DNA of 64,000 nucleotides, taken from assembly GCF_000716715.1 (NCBI RefSeq), contig NZ_JNYJ01000005.1:124001-188000 (forward strand). The letters run 5' to 3'. The notes beneath the pieces are model-generated. The model was given only the letters and a program-made list of their open reading frames with translations, searched no databases and was not told where the DNA came from. Positions 17,391 through 26,318 of the stretch are shown in pieces. How positions within the stretch are numbered: position 1 is the first letter of the stretch; every line of letters begins with the position of its first letter. The translations under genes were made by a program, and so were the position numbers. This DNA comes from Dactylosporangium aurantiacum. Lineage in GTDB: Bacteria; Actinomycetota; Actinomycetes; Mycobacteriales; Micromonosporaceae.

Positions 17391-17888
17391 ATGACGGATC
17401 CGGCAAAGGTGCGCCGGCACGCGGAGCGCGTGAAGGAGCTCGTCGCATCGGTGGTGCGGACGCAGGTCAAGGACCCTCGGCTGGGCATGATCACGATCAC
17501 CGACGCGCGGATCACCGCTGATCTGCGCGAGGCGACCGTGTTCTACACGGTGCTCGGTGACGCGACCGCGCAGTCGGGCACGGCGGCGGCGCTGGAGAGC
17601 GCCAAGGGGCTGCTGCGCTCGACCGTCGGCAAGGCCCTGGGGCTGCGCCACTCACCGAGCCTCACGTTCGTGCACGACGACGTGACCGAGCACGTGAAGC
17701 ACATCGACGACCTGCTGGCCACCGCACGCAACGCCGACGCGGAGGTCCAGCGCAGGGCCGCGGGGGCGCACTACGCGGGCGACGCCCAGCCCTACCGGCT
17801 CGAGGACGCCCTGGAGACCGGCAACGACGACCTGGCGGGGGCCGAAGGCGCCGACGACGAGGTCGTCGTCGGCCGGGACCGCAGGTGA
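17391..17888 (+). CDS. rbfA: Ribosome-binding factor A
   Basis: A 165-residue protein for 16S rRNA 5'-end maturation and cold adaptation: KH-like core with RRHAERVKELVASVV, the VKDPRLGMITIT strand and LRSTVGKALGLRHSPSLTF. ATG 17391 has a GGAGG ribosome site eight bases upstream; an earlier ATG at 17370 lacks one. The C terminus carries an acidic extension of about 45 residues beyond the core. Its stop overlaps the nrnA start (GTGA). Confidence 0.95.
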   Translation: MTDPAKVRRHAERVKELVASVVRTQVKDPRLGMITITDARITADLREATVFYTVLGDATAQSGTAAALESAKGLLRSTVGKALGLRHSPSLTFVHDDVTEHVKHIDDLLATARNADAEVQRRAAGAHYAGDAQPYRLEDALETGNDDLAGAEGADDEVVVGRDRR

Positions 17889-18907
17889 CCCAGGCACAAC
17901 CGTCGCCCGGGGAGTGGGCCGCAGCCGTCACCGCGCTGCGCGGCCTGCCCCCGGGCGCCCGTGTGCTGCTCGCCTGCCACGTCAACCCCGACGGTGACGC
18001 CCTGGGCAGCATGCTCGGCTTCGGGCTCGGCCTGCGCCGTTTCGCCCCGTCGCTCGTGGTCGAGGCGACGTTCCCCGGTCCCATGACCGTCCCGCCCCCG
18101 TTCGACCAGCTGCCGGGCGTCTCGATGCTGGTGCCCGCCGGTGCGGTGACGCTGCCCGACGCGATGCTGGTGTTCGACGCCGCCAGCGCCGAGCGGCTCG
18201 GCCCGCTCGCCGCGACCCTCGCCACCGCGCCGGTCGGCATCGTGCTGGACCACCACGCGTCCAACGCCGGCTTCGGCGCGATCAACCTCATCGACCCGTC
18301 CGCCGCCGCGACGTCGGTCGTCGCCGAGGGGCTGCTCAGCCGCCTGGGCGTGCCGCTGGACGCGGAGATCGCCGAGTGTCTCTACGTGGCGCTCGCCACG
18401 GACACCGGCTCGTTCAGGCACAGCTCGACCACCCCGGCCGTGCACGAGCTCGCGGCCCGGCTCATCGCCACCGGCATCCCCGTCGGTGACATCTCCCGCC
18501 GCCTGTTCGACACCCGCTCCTACGGCGCGGTCCGGCTCTTCGGCGTCGCCCTGGCCCGCACCGCGCTGGAGCCCGCGGGCGGGCTCGGCCTCGCGTGGAC
18601 GTATGTGACGCTCGACGACCTCGCCGAGTTCGACCAGCCTCCGGGTGCGGTCGAGGCGCTCATCGACTCGGTGCGCTGCGTCGCCGAGGCCGACGTGGCG
18701 TGCGTGGTGAAGCCCGTCGCCCCGCACGAGTGGTCGGTCTCGCTGCGCAGCAAGGGCGCCGTCGACGTGAGCCGCATCGCGGTCGGCCTCGGCGGCGGCG
18801 GGCACCGCTTCGCCGCCGGGTTCAGCGCCACGGGCACCGTCGAGGGCGTCATGGCCGCCATCCGCGCCGCCCTCGACGACCGGGTCGCCCTCGTAGATCA
18901 GGGTTGA
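17885..18907 (+). CDS. nrnA: DHH/DHHA1 phosphoesterase, NrnA-type oligoribonuclease/pAp phosphatase
   Basis: A 340-residue enzyme. The DHH domain shows ACHVNPDGDALGS and the signature LDHHASNAGFG; the DHHA1 domain ends with the substrate-binding GGGGHRFAAGF. Relatives degrade nanoRNAs, pAp and linear c-di-NMP products. Its place after rbfA is conserved in actinobacteria. The GTG start overlaps the rbfA stop by four bases, so it is translationally coupled. Confidence 0.93.
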   Translation: MTQAQPSPGEWAAAVTALRGLPPGARVLLACHVNPDGDALGSMLGFGLGLRRFAPSLVVEATFPGPMTVPPPFDQLPGVSMLVPAGAVTLPDAMLVFDAASAERLGPLAATLATAPVGIVLDHHASNAGFGAINLIDPSAAATSVVAEGLLSRLGVPLDAEIAECLYVALATDTGSFRHSSTTPAVHELAARLIATGIPVGDISRRLFDTRSYGAVRLFGVALARTALEPAGGLGLAWTYVTLDDLAEFDQPPGAVEALIDSVRCVAEADVACVVKPVAPHEWSVSLRSKGAVDVSRIAVGLGGGGHRFAAGFSATGTVEGVMAAIRAALDDRVALVDQG

Positions 18908-18960
18908 ACCAGGGCCTTGAGCGCTGGCATGCGGGCTGGTCCTGCGGTGACAATCGATGG

Positions 18961-19362
18961 ATGGACCGACCTGAGCTGGTTGCGGAGGTCGACCGGGCCT
19001 GGGCCCGTCCGGTCGTGCTGGCACCGGCGTTCGCCCTGATCGCGCTCGTGGGCGGGGCGCTGCCGTCGTTCTCCCTGCGGGCCAACCTGCTCGTCCTCGG
19101 CGCGGGCGGCGCGCTGCTGTGGCTCGGCATGTCCGCGACCGTGCCGAAGCGCCCGGCCCCGGCCCGGCTGCCCCGGGCGTCGGCGTGGTGGCTGCTGCCG
19201 GTCGGGTTGTTCGCGGTCGTGGAGGGCGTCACGTTCCTCATCGGTTCGCGGGAGTACCCGACGCTGTCCCGGCTCGCGGATCCGCTGCTGGAGCACTATC
19301 CGGCCCGGGCCGCCGCGTACTTCGGCTGGCTGTGGGCCTTCTGGGCGCTGGTGCGGCGATGA
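18961..19362 (+). CDS. Small membrane protein, 133 residues
   Basis: Three to four predicted membrane spans (VVLAPAFALIALVGGALP, LLVLGAGGALLWLGM, WLLPVGLFAVVEGVTFLIG, AYFGWLWAFWALV). It is not recognised beyond that. A GACAAT hexamer six bases before the ATG suggests a leaderless start. Its stop overlaps the start of a second small membrane protein (ATGA), so they probably form a pair. Confidence 0.75.
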   Translation: MDRPELVAEVDRAWARPVVLAPAFALIALVGGALPSFSLRANLLVLGAGGALLWLGMSATVPKRPAPARLPRASAWWLLPVGLFAVVEGVTFLIGSREYPTLSRLADPLLEHYPARAAAYFGWLWAFWALVRR

Positions 19363-19577
19363 CCGCGGTGCAGGCGGGCATCGCGGCCGCGTTCGCCGTG
19401 ACGCTGGGGCTCTTCGCGGCGGTGGAGGTCGCGGCCCGGCGGGAGGGCTCCGGGGTGCCGACGCTCGGTGAGGTGTGCGGCGTCGTCATGCGCTACCGGG
19501 TGGGCCCGCTGCCGGTCGGGCGGATCGCGATGTTCGGCTTCTGGTGGTGGCTGGGCTGGCATTTCCTGGCCCGCTGA
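19359..19577 (+). CDS. Small DUF6186-like membrane protein, 72 residues
   Basis: Two hydrophobic segments (AAAFAVTLGLFAAVEVAA and a tryptophan-rich end FGFWWWLGWHFLAR) joined by a conserved-looking loop PTLGEVCGVVMRYRVGPLPVGR. The pattern resembles DUF6186 proteins of actinobacteria. ATG overlaps the preceding stop. Function unknown. Confidence 0.7.
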   Translation: MTAVQAGIAAAFAVTLGLFAAVEVAARREGSGVPTLGEVCGVVMRYRVGPLPVGRIAMFGFWWWLGWHFLAR

Positions 19578-19650
19578 CGATTACCCGACAGATGGAACGG
19601 CAGGGAAACTGCGTCCAGATCGCGGGATGACGTCGCACATCGTGGAACTG

Positions 19651-19668
19651 AACGATAGCTTAGTCGTT
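19651..19668. promoter_or_regulatory. Dyad AACGA...TCGTT overlapping a -10 hexamer
   Basis: The arms AACGA (19651-19655) and TCGTT (19664-19668) flank TAGCTT (19656-19661), a -10-like hexamer. A regulator bound here would cover the promoter of the short ORF at 19669. Confidence 0.4.
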
Positions 19669-19710
19669 ATGCGCATCGTACGAATTCTTCGCTGCCCGTC
19701 CCGGGGCTGA
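19669..19710 (+). CDS. Possible leaderless 13-codon peptide
   Basis: ATG 19669 lies seven bases after TAGCTT and encodes MRIVRILRCPSRG. A longer in-frame version starts at ATG 19627 (27 residues). The single cysteine and basic residues recall regulatory leader peptides, but nothing downstream proves that role. Confidence 0.3.
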   Translation: MRIVRILRCPSRG

Positions 19711-19942
19711 CCGCAGACAGCGGAACCCGGCGGCGGGCGTCCACGGCCCAGTCACACAGCAGCCGCCGTCAGCGAGGAATCAGATGCGACAGACCCACCG
19801 ATCCACGTTGCGGACCGACACCACCCATCGTCGGTCTCCTGGTCGTGCGTTGGCGTGGCCGCCGGTGATCCCGGCGCCCCTGCGATCGGACCGTCAACAC
19901 ACCAGTCGCGTCATCAGCCGCGTCACCAGTCAGGAGACCGTC

Positions 19943-20047
19943 ATGGCCGAGCAGCCGAAGCCCCAGCCCAAGCCGCAGGAGTCCACCACCGACACCCGCG
20001 AGCGCGCCCGCGCCGCCCTGCAGATGTCGATGGACCGCCGGGGCTGA
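19943..20047 (+). CDS. Small 34-residue protein, Pro/Lys/Gln-rich start
   Basis: ATG 19943 has the ribosome site CAGGAGA at good spacing. The peptide opens with an AEQPKPQPKPQE tract and ends in a charged helix (TRERARAALQMSMDRRG). Not recognised. An upstream ATG (19784) in the same frame also has a purine-rich site and would give 87 residues, but the extra part is basic and non-descript. It precedes the MATE gene, which has its own promoter. Confidence 0.5.
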   Translation: MAEQPKPQPKPQESTTDTRERARAALQMSMDRRG

Positions 20048-20084
20048 CCCACCTTCGTAAGTAGCGCGTCGGGAGGCAACTCCT

Positions 20085-20090
20085 TACGCT
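20085..20090 (+). promoter_or_regulatory. -10 hexamer TACGCT for the MATE gene
   Basis: Six bases before GTG 20097. Confidence 0.6.
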
Positions 20091-20096
20091 GTCGCG

Positions 20097-21389
20097 GTGA
20101 CCATGCGTCGTGTCGCCGCCCTTGCCCTGCCGGCGCTCGTGGTGCTGGCCGCCGAGCCGCTCTACGTGCTGGTCGACACCGCGGTCGTCGGGCACCTCGG
20201 CCGCGAGGAGCTGGGCTCGCTGGCGATCGGCGGGCAGATCATGGCGCTCGCCGTATGGCTCGGCACCGTGCTCGCCTACGGCACCACCGGCCGCTCCGCG
20301 CGCCGCTTCGGCGCCGGACAGCGCGAGGCCGCGGTCCAGGAGGGCGTCCAGGCGTCCTGGCTGGCCCTGGCCGGCGGCGTCGCCATCATGGTGACCCTCG
20401 AGCTGGTCGCCGGGCCGCTGACCCGCGCCATCGCCGGCTCGCCGGGACCGGTCGCCGACGGCGCGGCCGACTGGCTGCGCATCGCCGCCCTCGGCGCGCC
20501 CGGGCTGATGCTCGGCACCGCCGGCAACGGCTGGATGCGCGGCGTCCAGGACACCCGCCGGCCGCTGTACTACGTCCTCGGCGCCAACGCGCTGTCCGCG
20601 GTGCTCTGCCCGCTGCTGGTCTACCCGCTCGGGCTGGGCCTTGAGGGCTCCGCCGTGGCGAACGTCGTCGCGCAGACGGCCGTCGGGCTGCTGTTCGTCC
20701 GGGCGCTGCTGACCGAGCGCGTCCCGCTGCGCCCGCACCTCGACGTGATCCGCCACCAGCTGACCCTCGGCCGGGACCTGCTGCTGCGCGGCGCGGCGTT
20801 CCAGGCGTGCTTCCTGTCCGCCTCGGCGGTCGCGGCCCGCTTCGGCACCGCGAGCCTCGCCGCCCACCTCATCGCCATCCAGCTGTTCTTCTTCACCGCC
20901 CTGGCCCTGGACGCGGTCGCGATCGCCGCCCAGTCGCTGGTCGGGGCGGCCCTCGGCGGCGACCGCGCCGAGGAGGCGAAGCTGCTCGCCCGGCGCATCA
21001 CCAGCGCCGGGCTGGTCTCCGGCATCGTGTTCGCGTTCCTGGTCGCGGCCGCCCTGGCCACCGTGCGCCCGTGGTTCGGCGCCGACGCGCAGGTCTACGC
21101 GGAGGCCAGGACCGCCTGGTGGTTCTTCGCCGGCATGATGCCGGCCGCCGGGGTCGTCTTCGCCCTCGACGGCGTCTTCCTCGGCGCCGGCGACGTGCGG
21201 TACCTGCGCAACCTGACCCTCGTGTCGGCCCTCGGCGGCTTCCTTCCCGGTATCTGGCTGGCGTACCTGCTCGACGGCGGCCTGCGCGGCGTGTGGATCG
21301 CGCTGTGCCTGTTCATCGGGCTGCGCCTGGCCGGCCTGCTGTGGCGCCTCGCGGGCGACCGCTGGGCCGTGACGGGTGCCGTGCGCTGA
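20097..21389 (+). CDS. MATE-family efflux transporter (DinF-like)
   Basis: A 430-residue protein with twelve predicted membrane helices in two repeats. Typical MATE segments are VLAAEPLYVLVDTAVVGHLG in helix 1 and the GASLAAHLIAIQLFFFTALALD-like region at the start of the second half. It uses an ion gradient to export organic cations or cell-envelope intermediates; substrate unknown. The same family member (dinF) lies between nrnA and truB in mycobacteria. The leaderless GTG start is used; ATG 20103 is two codons later. Confidence 0.92.
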   Translation: MTMRRVAALALPALVVLAAEPLYVLVDTAVVGHLGREELGSLAIGGQIMALAVWLGTVLAYGTTGRSARRFGAGQREAAVQEGVQASWLALAGGVAIMVTLELVAGPLTRAIAGSPGPVADGAADWLRIAALGAPGLMLGTAGNGWMRGVQDTRRPLYYVLGANALSAVLCPLLVYPLGLGLEGSAVANVVAQTAVGLLFVRALLTERVPLRPHLDVIRHQLTLGRDLLLRGAAFQACFLSASAVAARFGTASLAAHLIAIQLFFFTALALDAVAIAAQSLVGAALGGDRAEEAKLLARRITSAGLVSGIVFAFLVAAALATVRPWFGADAQVYAEARTAWWFFAGMMPAAGVVFALDGVFLGAGDVRYLRNLTLVSALGGFLPGIWLAYLLDGGLRGVWIALCLFIGLRLAGLLWRLAGDRWAVTGAVR

Positions 21390-21397
21390 GGGCCGAC

Positions 21398-21403
21398 TAG
21401 GCT
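21398..21403 (+). promoter_or_regulatory. -10 hexamer TAGGCT for truB
   Basis: Eight bases before GTG 21412; it excludes the in-frame start at 21376, which lies inside the MATE gene. Confidence 0.65.
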
Positions 21404-21411
21404 GTCCCGCT

Positions 21412-22302
21412 GTGGCGCAGAAGGTAGCGACGGCGGGCGGGCTCGTGGTCGTCGACAAGGCCGGCGGGATGACCTCGCACGACGTGGTGGCGCGGATGCG
21501 GCGGCTGGCCCGGACCCGCCGGGTCGGGCACGGCGGCACGCTGGACCCGATGGCGACCGGCGTGCTCATCGTCGGCGTGGAGAAGGCCACCCGCCTGCTC
21601 ACGTACGTGATCGGCAGCACCAAGGAGTACCGCGCGACGATCCGGCTCGGACAGGCGACCGTCACCGACGACGCCGAGGGCGAGATCGTGTCCACAGTGG
21701 ACGCGAGTGCGGTCACCGACGGCGACGTGCACGCCGGGCTCGAGCCGCTGCGCGGGGAGATCCTGCAGGTGCCGAGCGCGGTGTCGGCGATCAAGGTGAA
21801 CGGGGTCCGCTCCTACCACCGGGTCCGCTCCGGCGAGGAGGTCGCGCTGCAGGCCCGGCCCGTCACCGTGGCGCGCCTCGACGTGCTGGCCGTGCGCCGC
21901 TCGAGCGGCTGGGTCGACGTCGACGTCGATGTCGCCTGCTCGTCCGGTACGTACATCCGCGCGCTCGCCCGGGACCTGGGCGCCACCCTCGGCGTCGGCG
22001 GGCACCTGACCGCGCTGCGCCGCACGGCCGTCGGCGCGTTCACCCTCGCCGAGGCGGCGACCCTGGAGGAGCTGGCCGAGCGCGAGGACCCGGTCACGAT
22101 GCCGCTGCCGGCCGCCGCCGACCGCTGCTTCCCACGCCGGGACGCCGACGAGGTGGAGGCCAGGACGCTGTCGCACGGCGGCTCCCTCGCCCCGGTCGGC
22201 ATCGCCGAGCCCTACGCGGTGTTCGCCCCGGACGGCACGGTCCTGGCGATCGTCCGCGAGAAGGACGGCCGGGCGCGGCCTGAGATCGTGCTCGTGCCCT
22301 GA
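21412..22302 (+). CDS. truB: tRNA pseudouridine(55) synthase
   Basis: A 296-residue enzyme that makes pseudouridine 55 in the T-loop. The catalytic aspartate is in GGTLDPMATGVL (Asp45). KVNGVRSYHRVRSGE and CSSGTYIRALARDLG are the conserved RNA-binding and structural motifs. The C-terminal part forms a small PUA-like domain. The start is set by the TAGGCT hexamer. It is followed after a short gap by ribF, the usual partner. Confidence 0.95.
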   Translation: MAQKVATAGGLVVVDKAGGMTSHDVVARMRRLARTRRVGHGGTLDPMATGVLIVGVEKATRLLTYVIGSTKEYRATIRLGQATVTDDAEGEIVSTVDASAVTDGDVHAGLEPLRGEILQVPSAVSAIKVNGVRSYHRVRSGEEVALQARPVTVARLDVLAVRRSSGWVDVDVDVACSSGTYIRALARDLGATLGVGGHLTALRRTAVGAFTLAEAATLEELAEREDPVTMPLPAAADRCFPRRDADEVEARTLSHGGSLAPVGIAEPYAVFAPDGTVLAIVREKDGRARPEIVLVP

Positions 22303-22357
22303 CGTGCGCCGGTGGCCGGGCGGCCACCCGTACACCTGCCGCAATGACGGCAAGGGC

Positions 22358-22363
22358 TAGGCT
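22358..22363 (+). promoter_or_regulatory. -10 hexamer TAGGCT for ribF
   Basis: Seven bases before ATG 22371; it rejects the earlier in-frame start at 22344. Confidence 0.65.
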
Positions 22364-22370
22364 CGGACGC

Positions 22371-23312
22371 ATGCAGCGCTGGCGGGGAACACAGGCGGCG
22401 CCGGGTGGCTGGGGCCGCGCGGTCACCACGATCGGCGTCTTCGACGGTGTGCACCGCGGTCACCAGCAGGTGATCGGGCACGTCGTGAAGCGCGCCGGCG
22501 AGCTGGGCGTGCAGTCGGTGGTGCTGACGTTCGACCCTCACCCGTCCGAGGTGGTGCGCCCCGGGTCGCACCCGGCGGTGCTGAGCGAGCCGTCGCGCAA
22601 GGCGGAGCTGATCGAGGCGCTCGGCGTCGACGTGCTGTGCGTCATCCCGTTCACGGTCGAGTACTCGCACCTGTCGCCGGAGGCGTTCGTCCACGACGCG
22701 CTGGTCGAGCACCTGCACACGGCCCTGGTCGTGGTGGGGGAGAACTTCCGGTTCGGCCACAAGGCCGCCGGCGACCTGCAACTGCTGCACCGCCTCGGTC
22801 GCACGTTCGGCTTCGGGGTGGAGGGCGCGCCGCTGGTCGCCGACGAGGGCACGGTCTTCTCCTCGACCTACATCCGGGCCTGCGTCGACGCCGGTGACGT
22901 GGTCGCCGCCGCCCGCGCGCTGGGCCGGCCGCACCGCGTCGAGGGTGTCGTGGTGCGCGGCGACCAGCGCGGGCGCGAGCTGGGCTTCCCCACGGCCAAC
23001 CTGCTGACCTCACCCAACGCCGCGATCCCGGCGGACGGCATCTACGCGGCGTGGGTCACCCGCGACCGCGACCGGGTGGCGCACCCGGCGGCCGTGTCGG
23101 TCGGCACCAACCCGACGTTCTCCGGCAAGGAGCGGCGGGTCGAGTCGTTCATCCTCGACTTCACCGGCGACATCTACGGCGAGCGGATCGCCGTCGACTT
23201 CGTCGAACGGCTCCGCGAGCAGCGCACCTACGCCGGGGTCGAGCCGCTGGTCGAGCAGATCCACGACGACGTCGCACAGGCCAGACGGGTACTGGATCGC
23301 CCCGTCTGTTAG
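22371..23312 (+). CDS. ribF: Bifunctional riboflavin kinase/FAD synthetase
   Basis: A 313-residue enzyme that makes FMN and FAD. The N-terminal FMN adenylyltransferase domain carries [11 protein letters not shown] and the SSTYIR segment; the C-terminal riboflavin kinase domain begins near [20 protein letters not shown] (the PTAN motif follows) and ends with [11 protein letters not shown]. The TAG stop is the start of the TAGCCT promoter hexamer for rpsO. Confidence 0.95.
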   Translation: MQRWRGTQAAPGGWGRAVTTIGVFDGVHRGHQQVIGHVVKRAGELGVQSVVLTFDPHPSEVVRPGSHPAVLSEPSRKAELIEALGVDVLCVIPFTVEYSHLSPEAFVHDALVEHLHTALVVVGENFRFGHKAAGDLQLLHRLGRTFGFGVEGAPLVADEGTVFSSTYIRACVDAGDVVAAARALGRPHRVEGVVVRGDQRGRELGFPTANLLTSPNAAIPADGIYAAWVTRDRDRVAHPAAVSVGTNPTFSGKERRVESFILDFTGDIYGERIAVDFVERLREQRTYAGVEPLVEQIHDDVAQARRVLDRPVC

Positions 23313-23315
23313 CCT
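23310..23315 (+). promoter_or_regulatory. -10 hexamer TAGCCT for rpsO
   Basis: It overlaps the ribF stop codon. Here the start codon is about 90 bases away, so rpsO has a real leader (23320-23404) rather than a leaderless start, leaving room for feedback by S15. Confidence 0.5.
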
Positions 23316-23404
23316 TGTATCGACGCCGGGTGACCGGCGGGGGTCAGGCTGCCTGCACGACGCCGCGGGGCCGGCCTCGGAAGAACCAACCTCTAAGGGA
23401 GAAC

Positions 23405-23674
23405 ATGGCGCTCGACTCTGCGCAGAAGACCGAGATCATCGGCAAGTACGCGACCGGCGAAGCGGACACCGGCTCGCCGGAGGTCCAGGTCGCGATGCTG
23501 ACCAAGCGGATCGCGGACCTCACCGAACACCTCAAGAAGCACAAGCACGACCACCACAGCCGGCGCGGCCTGCTGCTGCTGGTCGGCCGTCGCCGCCGCC
23601 TGCTCAACTACCTGCAGCGCAGCGACATCGCCCGCTACCGCTCGTTGATCGAGCGGCTCGGCCTGCGGCGATAA
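23405..23674 (+). CDS. rpsO: 30S ribosomal protein S15
   Basis: An 89-residue primary rRNA-binding protein with the S15 signature region [16 protein letters not shown], the [18 protein letters not shown] helix and the end [19 protein letters not shown] ribosome site precedes the ATG. In many bacteria S15 represses its own mRNA; the leader is long enough, but I cannot assign a structure. A terminator lies between it and pnp. Confidence 0.97.
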   Translation: MALDSAQKTEIIGKYATGEADTGSPEVQVAMLTKRIADLTEHLKKHKHDHHSRRGLLLLVGRRRRLLNYLQRSDIARYRSLIERLGLRR

Positions 23675-23687
23675 CGACTGATGCGTT

Positions 23688-23715
23688 GGGGAGCGGCGTC
23701 CAAGCGTCGCTCCCC
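23688..23715 (+). terminator. Hairpin terminator after rpsO
   Basis: An 11-bp stem with one G-U pair (arms 23688-23698 and 23705-23715) and a 6-base loop starts 13 bases after the rpsO stop and is followed by a short T-containing stretch. Confidence 0.7.
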
Positions 23716-23769
23716 TTCGTGTAGTGACACACTGGTATGACAGCCGCCCCGCCCGAGCGCGTCGGCGCA

Positions 23770-23827
23770 CCGGTCCTCGGTAGTGGCTTCCGGGCGATCA
23801 GCCCCGTGAGCTTCGATCGAAGACCGG
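23770..23827 (+). promoter_or_regulatory. Structured pnp leader
   Basis: The 160 bases before pnp contain the perfect palindrome CTTCGATCGAAG (23811-23822) and a longer CCGGTC/GACCGG pairing (23770-23775 with 23822-23827). In other bacteria the rpsO-pnp spacer folds into an RNase III-cleaved stem used for pnp autoregulation; the position is equivalent, the function is inferred. Confidence 0.4.
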
Positions 23828-23879
23828 CCGCAGACAGCTCCGCCTGGGCGCACCACAACCCGAAGGAGCAGCACATCAC

Positions 23880-26315
23880 ATGACCGAGCAGAGCACTCTC
23901 GGTACGCACACCAGCACCGCGGTCATCGACAACGGCACGTTCGGCACCCGGGAGATCACGTTCTCCACGGGCCGCCTGGCGCGTCAGGCCGCCGGTTCGG
24001 CCCTCGCCCAGCTGGGCGAGACCGTCGTGCTGTCCGCGACCACCGCCGGCAAGACGCCGAAGGACCAGTTCGACTTCTTCCCGCTGACGGTCGACGTCGA
24101 GGAGCGGATGTACGCCGCGGGCCGCATCCCCGGCTCGTTCTTCCGCCGCGAGGGCCGGCCCAGCGAGGACGCGATCCTCACCTGCCGCCTGATCGACCGG
24201 CCGCTGCGCCCCAGCTTCGTCAAGGGCCTGCGCAACGAGGTCCAGGTCGTCGAGACGATCCTCGCCCTCGACCCGGCGCACCCCTACGACGTCGTGGCGA
24301 TCAACGCCGCCTCGATGTCGACCAAGCTGTCCGGCCTGCCGTTCTCCGGCCCGATCGGCGCCACCCGCATGGCGCACGTCGACGGCCAGTGGATCGCGTT
24401 CCCGACGCTGGAGGAGCTCGGCCGCGCCACGTTCGACATGGTCGTCGCCGGCCGGACCCTGCCCGACGGTGACGTCGCGATCATGATGGTCGAGGCCGAG
24501 GCGACGGAGCACACCGTGGCGCTGGTCGCCGGCGGCGCGCCCGCGCCGACCGAGGAGGTCGTGGCCGGTGGTCTCGAGGCCGCCAAGCCCGCCATCCGCG
24601 AGCTGTGCCGGGCCCAGTCCGAGCTCGCGGCGGTCGCCGCCAAGCCGGTCCAGGAGTTCCCGACCTTCCTGGACTACCAGCCCGACGCCTACGAGGCCGT
24701 CGCCGCGGCGGTCCGCGAGGACGTCTCCGAGGCGCTGCGCATCTCCTCGAAGGCGGAGCGCGAGGAGGCCCTCGACCGGATCAAGGAGGCCGCCTTCCAG
24801 CGCCTCGCCGCCGACTTCGAGGGTCGCGAGAAGGAGATCGGCGCCGCGCTGCGGTCGCTGACCAAGAACGAGGTCCGCGCCCGCGTCCTGCGCGAGCAGG
24901 TCCGCATCGACGGCCGTGGCCCGCGCGACATCCGTCCGCTGACCGCCGAGGTCCAGGTGCTCCCGCGGGTGCACGGCTCGGCGCTGTTCGAGCGCGGCGA
25001 GACCCAGATCCTCGGCGTCACCACGCTGAACATGCTGCGCATGGAGCAGACGCTGGACACCCTGGCGCCGGAGAAGTCCAAGCGCTACATGCACAACTAC
25101 AACTTCCCGCCGTACTCGACCGGTGAGACCGGCCGGGTGGGCTCGCCCAAGCGCCGCGAGATCGGCCACGGCGCGCTCGCCGAGCGGGCCCTGATCCCGG
25201 TGCTGCCGGCGCGCGAGGAGTTCCCCTACGCGATCCGTCAGGTCTCCGAGGCCCTCGGCTCCAACGGCTCGACGTCGATGGGCTCCGTCTGCGCCTCCAC
25301 CATGGCGCTGCTGTCCGCCGGTGTGCCGCTGAAGGCGCCGGTCGCCGGCATCGCGATGGGTCTCATCTCCGACGAGGTCGACGGCAAGACGGAGTACGTC
25401 ACGCTCACCGACATCCTCGGTGCCGAGGACGCCTTCGGCGACATGGACTTCAAGGTCGCCGGCACCCGTGACTTCGTGACCGCCCTGCAGCTGGACACCA
25501 AGCTCGACGGCATCCCCTCGGACGTCCTCGCCGGCGCGCTGCAGCAGGCCCACGACGCGCGGCACGTCATCCTCGACGTGATGGCCGAGGCGATCGAGTC
25601 GCCGGCCGGCATGAGCCAGTACGCGCCGCGCGTGACCACGGTCCGCATCCCCGTCGACAAGATCGGCATGGTGATCGGGCCCAAGGGTCAGACCATCAAC
25701 GCGATCCAGGACGAGACCGGCGCCGAGATCAGCATCGAGGACGACGGCACGATCTACGTCGGCGCGACCAACGGCCCGTCGGCCGAGGCCGCGGTGGAGC
25801 GGATCAACGCCATCGCCAACCCGACGATGCCGAAGGTCGGCGACAAGTTCCTCGGCACCGTGGTGAAGACGGCCGCGTTCGGCGCCTTCATCTCGCTGCT
25901 GCCCGGCCGCGACGGCCTGCTGCACATCTCGAAGGTGGGCAACGGCAAGCGCGTCGACCGGGTCGAGGACTTCCTCAACGTCGGCGACAAGGTCGAGGTG
26001 CAGATCGCGGACATCGACAACCGCGGCAAGATCTACCTCGACAAGGTGCTGTCCGAGGCCGAGGCCGCCGCTGCGGCGGAGGCCGCGGCGGCCGGTGGCG
26101 GCGCCCCGGCGGGTGGCTCGGGCGACCGGCCCTCCGGCCGTGGTGACCGTGGCGACCGTGGTGACCGTGGCCCGCGCTCCCGCGAGCGCGGTGACCGTGG
26201 CGACCGCGGCCCGCGCCAGGCGTCCTCCCCGGAGGGCGAGGCCGGCGCGTCCGAGGGCGGCGAGGGCGGCGAGGACGGCGGCGAGTTCCGTCGCCGGCGG
26301 AACCGGCACAGCTGA
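23880..26315 (+). CDS. pnp: Polyribonucleotide nucleotidyltransferase / guanosine pentaphosphate synthetase
   Basis: An 811-residue 3'-5' phosphorolytic exoribonuclease. Order of domains: first RNase PH domain with the [20 protein letters not shown] segment, helical linker, second RNase PH domain ([27 protein letters not shown]), KH domain ([20 protein letters not shown]) and S1 domain ([20 protein letters not shown]). A Gly/Arg/Asp-rich disordered tail of about 75 residues ([18 protein letters not shown]) probably binds RNA or RNase partners. AAGGAG ribosome site precedes the ATG. Confidence 0.97.
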   Translation: MTEQSTLGTHTSTAVIDNGTFGTREITFSTGRLARQAAGSALAQLGETVVLSATTAGKTPKDQFDFFPLTVDVEERMYAAGRIPGSFFRREGRPSEDAILTCRLIDRPLRPSFVKGLRNEVQVVETILALDPAHPYDVVAINAASMSTKLSGLPFSGPIGATRMAHVDGQWIAFPTLEELGRATFDMVVAGRTLPDGDVAIMMVEAEATEHTVALVAGGAPAPTEEVVAGGLEAAKPAIRELCRAQSELAAVAAKPVQEFPTFLDYQPDAYEAVAAAVREDVSEALRISSKAEREEALDRIKEAAFQRLAADFEGREKEIGAALRSLTKNEVRARVLREQVRIDGRGPRDIRPLTAEVQVLPRVHGSALFERGETQILGVTTLNMLRMEQTLDTLAPEKSKRYMHNYNFPPYSTGETGRVGSPKRREIGHGALAERALIPVLPAREEFPYAIRQVSEALGSNGSTSMGSVCASTMALLSAGVPLKAPVAGIAMGLISDEVDGKTEYVTLTDILGAEDAFGDMDFKVAGTRDFVTALQLDTKLDGIPSDVLAGALQQAHDARHVILDVMAEAIESPAGMSQYAPRVTTVRIPVDKIGMVIGPKGQTINAIQDETGAEISIEDDGTIYVGATNGPSAEAAVERINAIANPTMPKVGDKFLGTVVKTAAFGAFISLLPGRDGLLHISKVGNGKRVDRVEDFLNVGDKVEVQIADIDNRGKIYLDKVLSEAEAAAAAEAAAAGGGAPAGGSGDRPSGRGDRGDRGDRGPRSRERGDRGDRGPRQASSPEGEAGASEGGEGGEDGGEFRRRRNRHS

Positions 26316-26318
26316 GAC

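Larger units (their letters stand above)
19578..19942. other. 365-base intergenic stretch with a possible leader region
   Basis: This gap is distinctly AT-richer at 19600-19720 than its surroundings. It holds the dyad AACGA-8 bp-TCGTT and a possible leaderless 13-codon ORF, both listed separately, and further on a GGCGGC/GCCGCC pair (about 19728-19734 with 19762-19768). From about 19785 to 19925 I see no clear feature; an in-frame ATG at 19784 with a GAGGAA site could extend the small gene at 19943 upstream. Confidence 0.5.
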
